A stretch of DNA of 64,000 nt from Streptomyces spinoverrucosus (GTDB lineage: Bacteria; Actinomycetota; Actinomycetes; Streptomycetales; Streptomycetaceae), in the NCBI RefSeq assembly GCF_006539505.1, contig NZ_BJND01000024.1, positions 1 to 64,000 on the forward strand, given 5' to 3'. Both the position numbers and the translations under genes were made by a program. The notes under the pieces were generated by a model. The model did no database searches. It was not told the DNA's origin and worked only from the letters and a program-made list of their open reading frames with translations. Within the stretch, counting starts at the first letter, position 1. Every line of letters starts with the position of its first letter. Positions 1 through 8,173 of this stretch are shown piece by piece.

Positions 1-31
1 CCGGCTGCTCTGCCAATTGAGCTACGGAGGA
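1..31 (-). tRNA. tRNA-Asn, partial (5' part only, cut by window edge)
   Basis: The 31 bases are identical to the 5' part of the complete tRNA-Asn immediately to the right (acceptor strand, D arm and start of the anticodon stem). On the minus strand it lies downstream of that copy, with only five bases between the two, so the two form a tandem pair probably processed from one transcript. The 3' part is outside the window. Confidence 0.85.
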
Positions 32-36
32 CCGAG

Positions 37-109
37 CTCCCCCGACTGGACTCGAACCAGTAACCTGCCGGTTAACAGCCGGCTGCTCTGCCAATTGAGC
101 TACGGAGGA
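37..109 (-). tRNA. tRNA-Asn (anticodon GTT)
   Basis: A complete 73-nt cloverleaf is visible on the minus strand. The acceptor strand TCCTCCG pairs with CGGGGGA, with one T-G wobble. The anticodon stem GCCGG/CCGGC encloses a loop with GTT, which reads Asn codons AAC/AAU. The T arm contains GGTTCGAGTCC, and the discriminator base is G. No CCA is encoded, as is common in Streptomyces. It is the first of two tandem near-identical copies. Confidence 0.95.
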
Positions 110-267
110 ATGCCTCGTTGCATCGAACGCACCTACCTGGGTATTCGCCAGAGGGCGCGCGCTCGCTGCGACACATACATTAGCGCAAGCAGGGGGGTGC
201 TCCGCCAATCGGTTCCCCCCGGCTCCAGGCCGCGCCAGAGGACCTACGCAAGGGAAGGGTGGCCGCC

Positions 268-573
268 ATGCGTTACCGGCTCACGTTCGTCGTCGGACTC
301 GCTCTGGGTTACGTGCTGGGCACGCGAGCCGGACGCGAGCGCTACGAGCAGCTGAAGAGGGCCGCGCGTCAGGTCGCGCAGAACCCCGCCGTCCGCAACA
401 CCGCCGAGACGGCCGCCATGCAGGGCCGCCGGTACGCCGGCAAGGCGTACCACACGGTCAGCGACAAGGTCGGCGACCGCGTGCCCGACTCGGTGGCCCA
501 CCGCGTCCGCTCCCTGCGCGAACGCAACATCAACGGCACCCCCGAGGACGACTGGGGCACGAGCAACACATAG
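268..573 (+). CDS. YtxH-domain small membrane-associated protein
   Basis: This 101-aa protein has an N-terminal hydrophobic stretch (about residues 4-18, ending LGYVLGTRAGRERY) followed by a long basic/amphipathic helical region, the layout of YtxH-type proteins of Gram-positive bacteria. ATG at 268 is preferred over the in-frame GTG at 259 because GGAAGGG lies about nine bases before it and would abut the GTG. The C-terminus is polar. YtxH proteins are linked to stress responses and to membrane or phage-shock-like functions in other bacteria, but a precise role is not known and is not inferred here. Confidence 0.8.
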   Translation: MRYRLTFVVGLALGYVLGTRAGRERYEQLKRAARQVAQNPAVRNTAETAAMQGRRYAGKAYHTVSDKVGDRVPDSVAHRVRSLRERNINGTPEDDWGTSNT

Positions 574-637
574 ACCTCACGAACCCCTACGGTCTCCGCG
601 GTCCAAGCCGGCGCCGCGCTACGGCAGAATTTGAGGC

Positions 638-2092
638 ATGGGGATAGTCGCCGGGCTGGACAGTTCGCCCGAATTCACTCGTATCGTCGTCTGCGACGCG
701 GACACGGGAGCCGTACTCAGGCAGGGCTATGCCCCGCACCCGGTGGAGACCCCCGAGGGCGGCGGTCGCCCCAGCGACGTCGATCCGCAGGCCTGGCTGC
801 TGTCCCTGGGCGAGGCGGCGGGCGGTGGGCTGCTGGAAGGTGTGCAGGCCATCGGGGTGTCCGCGCAAGCGAACGCGGTCGTGCCGCTGGACGCGCAGGG
901 CGGCACCGTACGGCCCGCGCTGGTCGGCGGGGACAAGCGGGCGCAGGTGGCGGCGGCCGATCTGATCGACGCGCTGGGCGGACGTGAGGCGTGGGCGCAG
1001 GCCGTGGGCTGTGTGCCGCAGGCCGCCCAGCCGGTGACCAAGCTGCGCTGGCTCGCCAAGAGCGAACCCGAGAACGCGGCGCGGGTCGCCGTACTTTTGC
1101 AGGCGCACGACTGGCTGGTGTGGCAGCTGCTGGGCCGGCCGGTCCGGCGGACCACTGACCGGGGTGGCGCCTCGGGGACCGGGTACTGGTCCGCCGCCGC
1201 CGGCGGCTACCGGCCCGACCTGGTCGAGCTGGCGCTCGGTCACCAGGTCATGCTGCCCGAGGTGATCGGGCCGTCCGACGCGGCCGGTACGACGCCGGAG
1301 GGACTGTTGATCTCCGCCGGGACCGGCGAGACCATGGCCGCCGCCTTCGGGCTGGGCCTGGGCTTCGGGGACGCGGTCGTCTCCCTTGGCGCCTCCGGGT
1401 CGGTCATGGCCGTGCACCCCGAGGCGCTCCAGGACGGCACCGGGATGATCACCGCCCTCGCCGACGCCACCGGCATGCACCTGCCGGTCGTCACCACCCT
1501 GAACGCCGTGCGCACCCTGCGCGGCACCGCCGAGCTGCTCGGGCTGCCCGACCTGGAGAGCCTGTCCGACCTGGCGATGAAGTCGACGCCGGGCTCCCAC
1601 GGCCTCGTACTGCTGCCTTATCTGGAGGGTGAGCGCACGCCCGCGCTGCCGCACACCGCGGGGACGCTGACGGGGCTGCGGCGGGAGTCGATGAAGGCGG
1701 AGCATCTGGCACGGGCGGCCTTCGAGGGCATGCTCTGCGGGCTCGCGGACGCGCTCGACGTGCTGCGGGGGCGTGGGGTCGAGGTGCGGCGGGTCTTCCT
1801 GCTGGGTGCGGCGGCCGAGCTGCCGGCCGTGCAGGCCTCGGCGCCCTCGCTGTTCGGGGCGCAGGTCGTCGTACCGCAGCCCGCGGACTACGCGGCGATC
1901 GGTGCTGCCCGGCAGGCGGCCTGGGCGCTCGGGGTGTCCCAGGGCACCCTCGATCCGCGGACCCCACCGGCCTGGCAGGGGGCGTTCGCGCAGGTGCTCG
2001 AACCCGGCGAGGACCTGGCGGTGGGGCAGGCGGTGCGGCAGCAGTACGTGTCAGTGCGGGAGCAGACCCACCCGGGAGCGTTTCGGTCATAG
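638..2092 (+). CDS. FGGY-family carbohydrate kinase (xylulokinase-like)
   Basis: This 484-aa protein has the two actin-like domains of FGGY kinases. The N-terminal phosphate-binding region is GIVAGLDSSPEFTR. A middle region with GASGSVMAV and a C-terminal FLLGAAAELPAVQ stretch correspond to the second nucleotide-binding segment. FGGY enzymes phosphorylate sugars or polyols with ATP, and xylulokinase is the nearest family by overall pattern. Both nucleotide-binding loops differ from the usual D-x-G-T and GGGA forms, so the sugar substrate, and even full activity, is uncertain. It is followed after a short gap by the ABC exporter pair. No sugar isomerase or transporter is adjacent to indicate a substrate. 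Confidence 0.8.
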   Translation: MGIVAGLDSSPEFTRIVVCDADTGAVLRQGYAPHPVETPEGGGRPSDVDPQAWLLSLGEAAGGGLLEGVQAIGVSAQANAVVPLDAQGGTVRPALVGGDKRAQVAAADLIDALGGREAWAQAVGCVPQAAQPVTKLRWLAKSEPENAARVAVLLQAHDWLVWQLLGRPVRRTTDRGGASGTGYWSAAAGGYRPDLVELALGHQVMLPEVIGPSDAAGTTPEGLLISAGTGETMAAAFGLGLGFGDAVVSLGASGSVMAVHPEALQDGTGMITALADATGMHLPVVTTLNAVRTLRGTAELLGLPDLESLSDLAMKSTPGSHGLVLLPYLEGERTPALPHTAGTLTGLRRESMKAEHLARAAFEGMLCGLADALDVLRGRGVEVRRVFLLGAAAELPAVQASAPSLFGAQVVVPQPADYAAIGAARQAAWALGVSQGTLDPRTPPAWQGAFAQVLEPGEDLAVGQAVRQQYVSVREQTHPGAFRS

Positions 2093-2219
2093 GGTGCGAA
2101 CCGGTGAGCGAGCGGCAACCCCCGTTGGGTTAATCGGTTGAGGTAACGCGGGTGGAGTGTTCGACGATAGGGGCCAGGGGCAACCAACCCGCCCCGACCG
2201 CCGACTCCGAGAGACCAGC

Positions 2220-3953
2220 GTGCTCATACGACTCCTGCGAACCTACCTCCGGCCCTACCAAAGACCCATCGCCCTCCTCGTGCTCCTGCAGTTCCTGCAG
2301 ACCTGCGCGACCCTCTATCTGCCCACGTTGAACGCCGACATCATCGACAACGGTGTCATCAACGGTGACACCGGTTACATCCTGTCCTTCGGCGCCCTGA
2401 TGATCGGCATCTCGCTGGCGCAGGTGGTGTGCAACATCGGTGCCGTGTACTACGGCGCTCGCACCGCCGCCGCGCTCGGCCGGGACGTGCGGGCCGCCGT
2501 CTTCGACCGGGTGCAGTCGTTCTCCGCCCGTGAGGTCGGCCACTTCGGCGCGCCCACGCTGATCACGCGGACCACGAACGACGTCCAGCAGATCCAGATG
2601 CTGGCCCTGATGACGTTCACGCTGATGGTGTCGGCGCCGATCATGTGCGTGGGCGGCATCGTGCTGGCGCTCGGCCTGGACGTTCCGCTGTCCGGGGTAC
2701 TGGTCGCCGTGGTGCCCGTGCTGGGCCTCAGTGTGACCTTGATCGTACGGCGGCTGCGGCCGCTGTTCCGGGCCATGCAGGAGCGCCTGGACACGGTGAA
2801 CCGGGTGCTGCGCGAGCAGATCACCGGCAACCGGGTGATCCGCGCCTTCGTCCGGGACGAGTACGAGCAACACCGCTTCCGGAAGGCCAATACCGAGCTG
2901 ACGGACATCTCCCTGGGCACCGGAAACATGCTCGCGCTGATGTTCCCCATCGTGATGACGGTGGTGAACCTGTCGTCGATCGCGGTGGTGTGGTTCGGCG
3001 CGCACCGGATCGACAGCGGCGGGATGCAGATCGGTGATCTGACGGCGTATCTCGCCTATCTGATGCAGATCGTGATGGCCGTGATGATGGCCACGTTCAT
3101 GTTCATGATGGTGCCGCGTGCGGAGGTGTGCGCGGAGCGGATCCAGGACGTGCTGCAGACCTCGTCGAGCGTGGTCCCGCCGGTCACCCCCGTCCGGGAG
3201 TTGCGCCGGCACGGGCATCTGGAGATCCGCGGGGCCGGCTTCCGCTACCCGGGTGCCGAGGAGCCGGTGCTGAAGGCCATCGACCTTCTCGCAAGGCCGG
3301 GCGAGACGACGGCCGTGATCGGCTCGACCGGCAGCGGCAAGTCCACGCTGCTGGGACTGGTGCCACGGCTCTTCGACGCCACGGACGGGGAGGTGCTGGT
3401 CGACGGGGTGGACGTCCGGACGATCGACCCGCGGGTGCTGGCCAGGACCGTCGGACTGGTGCCGCAGAAGCCGTACCTGTTCGCGGGCACGGTCGCCACC
3501 AACCTTCGGTACGGCAACCCGGACGCCACCGACGAGGAGCTGTGGCACGCGCTTGAAGTGGCGCAGGCCAAGCCCTTCGTGGAGGGGCTGGAGGGCGGGC
3601 TGGACGCGCCGATCGCGCAAGGCGGCACCAACGTCTCCGGCGGTCAGCGGCAGCGGTTCGCCATCGCGCGGACGCTGGTGCAGCGGCCCGAGATCTACCT
3701 CTTCGACGACTCCTTCTCCGCCCTCGACTACGCCACCGACGCGGCGCTGCGGGCGGCGCTGGCCCGGGAGACCGCCGAGGCGACCGTCGTGATCGTCGCC
3801 CAGCGGGTGGCCACCATCCGGGACGCCGACCGAATCGTCGTCCTCGACGAGGGCCGGGTCGTCGGCACCGGCCGGCACCACGAGCTGATGGCGGACAACG
3901 AGACCTACCGGGAGATCGTGCTCTCCCAGCTGACGGAAGCGGAGGCTGCCTGA
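2220..3953 (+). CDS. ABC exporter half-transporter, TMD-NBD (degenerate-site subunit)
   Basis: About 577 aa. It has six predicted membrane helices (about residues 15-290), then a nucleotide-binding domain with Walker A GSTGSGKST, signature NVSGGQRQR and Walker B IYLFDDSFSALD. The residue after the Walker B aspartate is Asp rather than the catalytic Glu, typical of the degenerate half of heterodimeric type IV exporters. The GTG at 2220 gives an N-terminus (VLIRLLRTYLRPY) of normal family length, whereas the frame stays open upstream to 2157. Its stop overlaps the start of the next gene by one base, so the two are translationally coupled subunits of one exporter, probably for a drug or lipid. 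Confidence 0.9.
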   Translation: MLIRLLRTYLRPYQRPIALLVLLQFLQTCATLYLPTLNADIIDNGVINGDTGYILSFGALMIGISLAQVVCNIGAVYYGARTAAALGRDVRAAVFDRVQSFSAREVGHFGAPTLITRTTNDVQQIQMLALMTFTLMVSAPIMCVGGIVLALGLDVPLSGVLVAVVPVLGLSVTLIVRRLRPLFRAMQERLDTVNRVLREQITGNRVIRAFVRDEYEQHRFRKANTELTDISLGTGNMLALMFPIVMTVVNLSSIAVVWFGAHRIDSGGMQIGDLTAYLAYLMQIVMAVMMATFMFMMVPRAEVCAERIQDVLQTSSSVVPPVTPVRELRRHGHLEIRGAGFRYPGAEEPVLKAIDLLARPGETTAVIGSTGSGKSTLLGLVPRLFDATDGEVLVDGVDVRTIDPRVLARTVGLVPQKPYLFAGTVATNLRYGNPDATDEELWHALEVAQAKPFVEGLEGGLDAPIAQGGTNVSGGQRQRFAIARTLVQRPEIYLFDDSFSALDYATDAALRAALARETAEATVVIVAQRVATIRDADRIVVLDEGRVVGTGRHHELMADNETYREIVLSQLTEAEAA

Positions 3954-5881
3954 TGGCCGGTCCGATGGGGCGGATGATGGCCGGGACCGGCCCCGAGCAC
4001 CGCTCGCTGGACTTCAAGGTGTCGGGCCGGCGGCTCGTCGCGCAGTTCCGGCCCGAGCAGCTGACCATCTACGTGCTGCTGTTGTGCGTGGTGGTCAGCG
4101 TGGGCCTGTCGGTGATCGGGCCGAAGATCCTCGGCGAGGCGACCGACCTGGTGTTCGCCGGCATCATCGGACGGGAGCTGCCGGCCGGGCAGACCAAGGA
4201 GCAGGTCCTCGACGCGATGCGCCAGCGCGGCGACGGCGACATCGCCGACATGCTCCGCAGCACGGACTTCACGCCGGGCCAGGGCATCGACTTCGACGCG
4301 GTGGGGAACGTACTGCTGCTCGCGCTCGTCGTGTTCATGGTCGCCGGGCTGCTGATGGCGGTGGCGACGCGGCTGGTGAACCGGGCCGTCAACCGGACGA
4401 TGTACCGGATGCGCGAGGACGTGCAGACGAAGCTGTCGCGGCTTCCGCTGTCGTACTTCGACAAGCGGCAGCGCGGCGAGGTGCTGTCCCGGGCGACGAA
4501 CGACATCGACAACATCGGCCAGACGCTCCAGCAGTCGATGGGCCAGCTGATCAACTCGCTGCTGACCATCATCGGTGTGCTGGCGATGATGTTCTGGGTG
4601 TCCTGGCTGCTGGCGCTGGTCGCGCTGGTGACGGTGCCGCTGTCGCTCTATGTGGCGACGTACGTCGGCAAGCGGTCGCAGCCGCACTTCGTGCAGCAGT
4701 GGCGCACCACCGGCAAGCTGAACGCGCACATCGAGGAGATGTACACCGGGCACACGCTGGTGAAGGTGTTCGGGCGGCAGGAGGAGTCGGCGCGGCAGTT
4801 CGCCGAGGAGAACGAGGCGTTGTACGAGGCGGGGTTCAAGGCCCAGTTCAACAGCGGGATCATGCAGCCGCTGATGATGTTCGTGTCGAACCTGAACTAT
4901 GTGCTCGTCGCGGTGGTCGGCGGGCTGAGGGTCGCCTCGGGTTCGCTGTCCATCGGTGATGTGCAGGCCTTCATCCAGTACTCGCGGCAGTTCTCGATGC
5001 CGCTGACGCAGATCGCGTCGATGGCGAACCTCGTGCAGTCCGGGGTGGCCTCCGCCGAGCGGATCTTCGAACTCCTCGACGCGGAGGAGCAGTCGGCGGA
5101 TCCGGTGCCGGGGGTGCGGCCGGAGGAGCTGCGCGGGCGGGTGGCGCTGGAGGGGGTGTCCTTCCGGTACGACCCCGACAAGCCGCTCATCGAGGATCTG
5201 TCGCTGACGGTGGAGCCGGGGCAGACGGTGGCGATCGTCGGGCCGACGGGCGCCGGGAAGACCACGCTGGTCAATCTGCTGATGCGATTCTACGAGGTGT
5301 CCGGCGGGCGGATCACGCTCGACGGGGTGGACATCGCGACGATGTCCCGCGACGAGCTGCGGTCCGGTATCGGGATGGTGCTGCAGGACACCTGGCTGTT
5401 CGGGGGGACCATCGCCGAGAACATCGCGTACGGGGCCGCGCGGGAGGTCACCCGCGGGGAGATCGAGGAGGCGGCGCGGGCCGCGCACGCGGACCGGTTC
5501 ATCCGGACGCTGCCCGACGGCTACGACACCGTGATCGACGACGAGGGCACGGGGGTCAGCGCCGGTGAGAAGCAGCTCATCACCATCGCGCGGGCGTTCC
5601 TGTCCGACCCGGTGATCCTGGTGCTGGACGAGGCGACGTCGTCGGTCGACACCCGCACCGAGGTGCTGATCCAGAAGGCGATGGCCAAACTCCAGCACGG
5701 GCGGACGTCGTTCGTCATCGCCCACCGGCTGTCGACCATCCGGGACGCGGACACGATCCTCGTGATGGAGAACGGGTCGATCGTCGAACAGGGCGCGCAC
5801 GCCGAGCTGCTGGCCGCGGACGGTGCCTATGCGCGGCTGTACAAGGCGCAGTTCGCGCAGGCGGTGGCCGAGGTCGACTAG
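3953..5881 (+). CDS. ABC exporter half-transporter, TMD-NBD (catalytic-site subunit)
   Basis: 642 aa. An N-terminal transmembrane domain carries an inserted extracytoplasmic loop (about residues 60-115). The NBD has Walker A GPTGAGKTT, a non-canonical signature GVSAGEKQL and Walker B ILVLDEATSSVD with the catalytic Glu, then an H-loop IAHRLSTI. It overlaps the preceding half-transporter (TGATGG), and the two make a heterodimer with one consensus and one degenerate ATP site. A strong hairpin follows the stop, before the convergent sigma factor gene. The substrate cannot be told from sequence. Confidence 0.92.
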   Translation: MAGPMGRMMAGTGPEHRSLDFKVSGRRLVAQFRPEQLTIYVLLLCVVVSVGLSVIGPKILGEATDLVFAGIIGRELPAGQTKEQVLDAMRQRGDGDIADMLRSTDFTPGQGIDFDAVGNVLLLALVVFMVAGLLMAVATRLVNRAVNRTMYRMREDVQTKLSRLPLSYFDKRQRGEVLSRATNDIDNIGQTLQQSMGQLINSLLTIIGVLAMMFWVSWLLALVALVTVPLSLYVATYVGKRSQPHFVQQWRTTGKLNAHIEEMYTGHTLVKVFGRQEESARQFAEENEALYEAGFKAQFNSGIMQPLMMFVSNLNYVLVAVVGGLRVASGSLSIGDVQAFIQYSRQFSMPLTQIASMANLVQSGVASAERIFELLDAEEQSADPVPGVRPEELRGRVALEGVSFRYDPDKPLIEDLSLTVEPGQTVAIVGPTGAGKTTLVNLLMRFYEVSGGRITLDGVDIATMSRDELRSGIGMVLQDTWLFGGTIAENIAYGAAREVTRGEIEEAARAAHADRFIRTLPDGYDTVIDDEGTGVSAGEKQLITIARAFLSDPVILVLDEATSSVDTRTEVLIQKAMAKLQHGRTSFVIAHRLSTIRDADTILVMENGSIVEQGAHAELLAADGAYARLYKAQFAQAVAEVD

Positions 5882-5889
5882 GACGGGCG

Positions 5890-5915
5890 GGGGCCGCCGC
5901 CGTGGCGGCGGCCCC
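5890..5915. terminator. Bidirectional terminator between the ABC pair and hrdA
   Basis: A perfect 12-bp GC-only stem (GGGGCCGCCGCC with GGCGGCGGCCCC, two-base spacer) fills the 37-bp gap between two convergent genes. There is no strong T run, which is usual in Streptomyces. Confidence 0.75.
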
Positions 5916-5918
5916 TGT

Positions 5919-7073
5919 TCAGTCCAGGTAGCCCCTGAGCTGGTCCGCGAAGGCGTGGTCGCGGAGCTTGTTGAGGGTCTTGGACTCGATCTGCCGTATC
6001 CGCTCCCGCGTCACCCCGAAGATGCGGCCGATCTCCTCCAGCGTGCGCGGGCGGCCGTCCGCCAGGCCGTAGCGCAGCTGTACGACCTTCCGCTCCCGCT
6101 CCCCCAGCGTCGACAGCACGGCCTCCAGGTGCTCCTTGAGCAGCAGGAACGCCGCCGACTCGACGGGCGAGGTGGCGTCGCCGTCCTCTATGAGGTCGCC
6201 GAGGGCCACGTCTTCCTCCTCGCCGACCGGGGCGTGCAGGGAGACCGGTTCCTGGGCGAGGCGCAGCACCTCGCTGACGCGCTCCGGCGGGAGGTCGAGG
6301 TGGGCGGCGACCTCCTCGGGGGTCGGCTCGTAGCCGCGCTCCTGGAGCATGCGGCGCTGGACGCGGACGACGCGGTTGATGAGCTCGACGACGTGGACCG
6401 GGACGCGGATGGTGCGGGCCTGGTCGGCGAGGGCGCGGGACATGGCCTGGCGGATCCACCAGGTGGCGTAGGTGGAGAACTTGTAGCCGCGGGCGTAGTC
6501 GAACTTCTCGACGGCGCGGATGAGGCCGAGGTTGCCCTCCTGGACCAGGTCGAGCATGGTCAGGCCGCGGCCGACGTACCGCTTGGCGACCGAGACGACG
6601 AGCCGCAGGTTCGCCTCGATCAGCCGACGCTTGGCCACCCGGCCCATGACGACCAACCGGTCCAGGTCCAGGGCGAGTTGACTGTCCAGGTCGGGGGTGT
6701 TGCTCAGCTTCTCCTCGGCGAACAGACCGGCCTCGACCCGGCGGGCCAGTTCGACCTCCTCGGCGGCGGTGAGCAGCGGGATGCGGCCGATCTCGCGCAG
6801 GTACTGGCGGAACAGGTCCGAGGAAGGGCCGCCGGTGTCGACGCGGCCGGGGACGGGCGGTTCGACGGGCTCGACCGGCTCGGGCGCTTCGACGGCGTCC
6901 GCCGGCGGCTCGGTGGGCGGCTCCGCCGGGGGTTCGGCCGGGGTCTCCGTCTCCGTCTCCGGGTGGAGCGCGACCCGGCTCTGCGGCGGCACGGCCACCA
7001 GCACGTCGGCCTCCGCGTCCGGCTCCGCGCCGTCCGTACGGCTGTCGGTCTGAATGAGGGTCTGGGTCTGCAC
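5919..7073 (-). CDS. hrdA: Principal-like (group 2) RNA polymerase sigma factor HrdA
   Basis: 384 aa. An acidic and proline-rich N-terminal tail of about 80 residues precedes region 1.2 (DLFRQYLREIGRIPLL). Region 2 follows (GYKFSTYATWWIRQAMSRAL), then region 3, and region 4.2 with its helix-turn-helix (TLEEIGRIFGVTRERIRQIE). GTG at 7073 is chosen because GGAGG sits eight bases before it; the open frame continues upstream to 7271 without an equally good start. The region 2 and 4 sequences are of the RpoD/Hrd class that reads housekeeping-type promoters. HrdA rather than HrdB is favoured by the shorter N-terminus and by proximity to dnaG, an arrangement I recall from S. coelicolor. Confidence 0.88.
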   Translation of the reverse strand: MQTQTLIQTDSRTDGAEPDAEADVLVAVPPQSRVALHPETETETPAEPPAEPPTEPPADAVEAPEPVEPVEPPVPGRVDTGGPSSDLFRQYLREIGRIPLLTAAEEVELARRVEAGLFAEEKLSNTPDLDSQLALDLDRLVVMGRVAKRRLIEANLRLVVSVAKRYVGRGLTMLDLVQEGNLGLIRAVEKFDYARGYKFSTYATWWIRQAMSRALADQARTIRVPVHVVELINRVVRVQRRMLQERGYEPTPEEVAAHLDLPPERVSEVLRLAQEPVSLHAPVGEEEDVALGDLIEDGDATSPVESAAFLLLKEHLEAVLSTLGERERKVVQLRYGLADGRPRTLEEIGRIFGVTRERIRQIESKTLNKLRDHAFADQLRGYLD

Positions 7074-7320
7074 GGGGGCGACCTCCAGGGTGATCGCTGC
7101 TGAGAGGTACGGCAGCGCTGCTCGGGGGGCGGAGTCGGCGGCCTCGCCGCTGTCCGTCCCGTACGCGATGAGCGGAACCGCGGGGGTGAAGGACCCGTGG
7201 GGGACGGATCGGCCGCGCTCCGAGGACTCAGGCACCGGAACCCAGTGTGGGGTAAGACACATCTCCGCCACGAGGGGCGTGCGGTGACTTTTTGCGGTCG
7301 GTCCGTGACGGGGCGGTTAC

Positions 7321-8088
7321 TCAGGCCGTGAGCACCGCTACGCCGCACTCCCTGAGCAGGTCGAGCACCCGGCCGGTGAAGTCGGCCCCCAACGCGTCAC
7401 GCGACGCCGAGTGGTTCCGCCACACCAGGTCGAACGGCGCGGCCCCGTCCCCCCGCATGGTGCGGAGACAGTCGAAGAGGGCGTCCAGGTTGGAGCCGAA
7501 GTACCCCCTGGGCCCGTTGACCGCCTCTCCCAGGGCGCAGTAGAAGGCGTCCCTGCCGGTGATCTCGGAGCCGTCCAGAATCACCGTTGCGGCGGTTCCG
7601 TAGCGGGTCGCCCGCCTGTCTCGGGTGAACCACGAGGTCTGCACGACGTGCAGCCAGCTCTCGTGCCACTCGGAGGGGAGGCGGGCCCATTCACCGCGCT
7701 CCGCCGGGCGTTCGTCCGCCCAGATCCGCCAGATCTCCCCCGCCCGGGGATACTCCTCCGTGAACCCGAAGAAGTCGTAACGCACATCCGGGTGCCGCTC
7801 GCCGGTGACGTCCGGTGGCTGCTGGTAGGCGGCCTTGACCCTGCCGAGGTAGTACTCCCCGATCGTCTCCCCCCGGTGGTCGACCACCTGCAGTTCGGCT
7901 TCCTCCGCCTTCCTGCGGTCCGGATCGAGGTGGTGCACCCCCGCGAACGTGACCAGGGGCGCAGGCTCCTGGTCGGGCGCGACGAAGAAGTCGAGGACCT
8001 TCTCGGCCGTCAGCAGTACGGTCCCCGACGGGGGGTCGACCAGACGGAACGGAATGCCCTTCGAGTCGTCGAAACTCGTGACGTTCAC
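7321..8088 (-). CDS. Barstar-family immunity protein (inhibitor of the upstream toxin)
   Basis: 255 aa. The last 90 residues match the barstar (barnase inhibitor) fold: ILDGSEITGRDAFYCALGEA, then GYFGSNLDALFDCLR, then the closing helix with a hydrophobic tail. The first 160 residues form an extra domain of unknown function common to longer actinobacterial barstar proteins. It lies 85 bp downstream of the polymorphic toxin on the same strand, the usual toxin-immunity order. GTG at 8088 is the only sensible start, though its ribosome-binding site is weak. By family knowledge it should act in the cytoplasm to block the ribonuclease tip of the partner toxin. Confidence 0.85.
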   Translation of the reverse strand: MNVTSFDDSKGIPFRLVDPPSGTVLLTAEKVLDFFVAPDQEPAPLVTFAGVHHLDPDRRKAEEAELQVVDHRGETIGEYYLGRVKAAYQQPPDVTGERHPDVRYDFFGFTEEYPRAGEIWRIWADERPAERGEWARLPSEWHESWLHVVQTSWFTRDRRATRYGTAATVILDGSEITGRDAFYCALGEAVNGPRGYFGSNLDALFDCLRTMRGDGAAPFDLVWRNHSASRDALGADFTGRVLDLLRECGVAVLTA

Positions 8089-8173
8089 GCTATGTCCGTT
8101 CTTCTTCGAGAGGTCGCCCGGCGACGATACTCCAGGTCCATTCGGCTCGCCGCCGGGCCTTGCTCCTACGTCC

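Noticed and set aside
17..355. 112-codon frame over the tRNA genes and YtxH start
   Set aside because: It reads through two tRNA-Asn genes and has no RBS.
2130..5800. Two long minus-strand frames over the ABC transporter genes
   Set aside because: His/Arg/Gln-rich shadow frames without domains; the plus-strand genes carry full ABC motifs.
5919..7073. Calling the sigma factor HrdB (essential principal sigma)
   Set aside because: HrdB has a longer lysine/alanine-rich N-terminus; the short acidic/proline-rich N-terminus and the dnaG neighbourhood fit HrdA. The conserved regions alone would not separate them.
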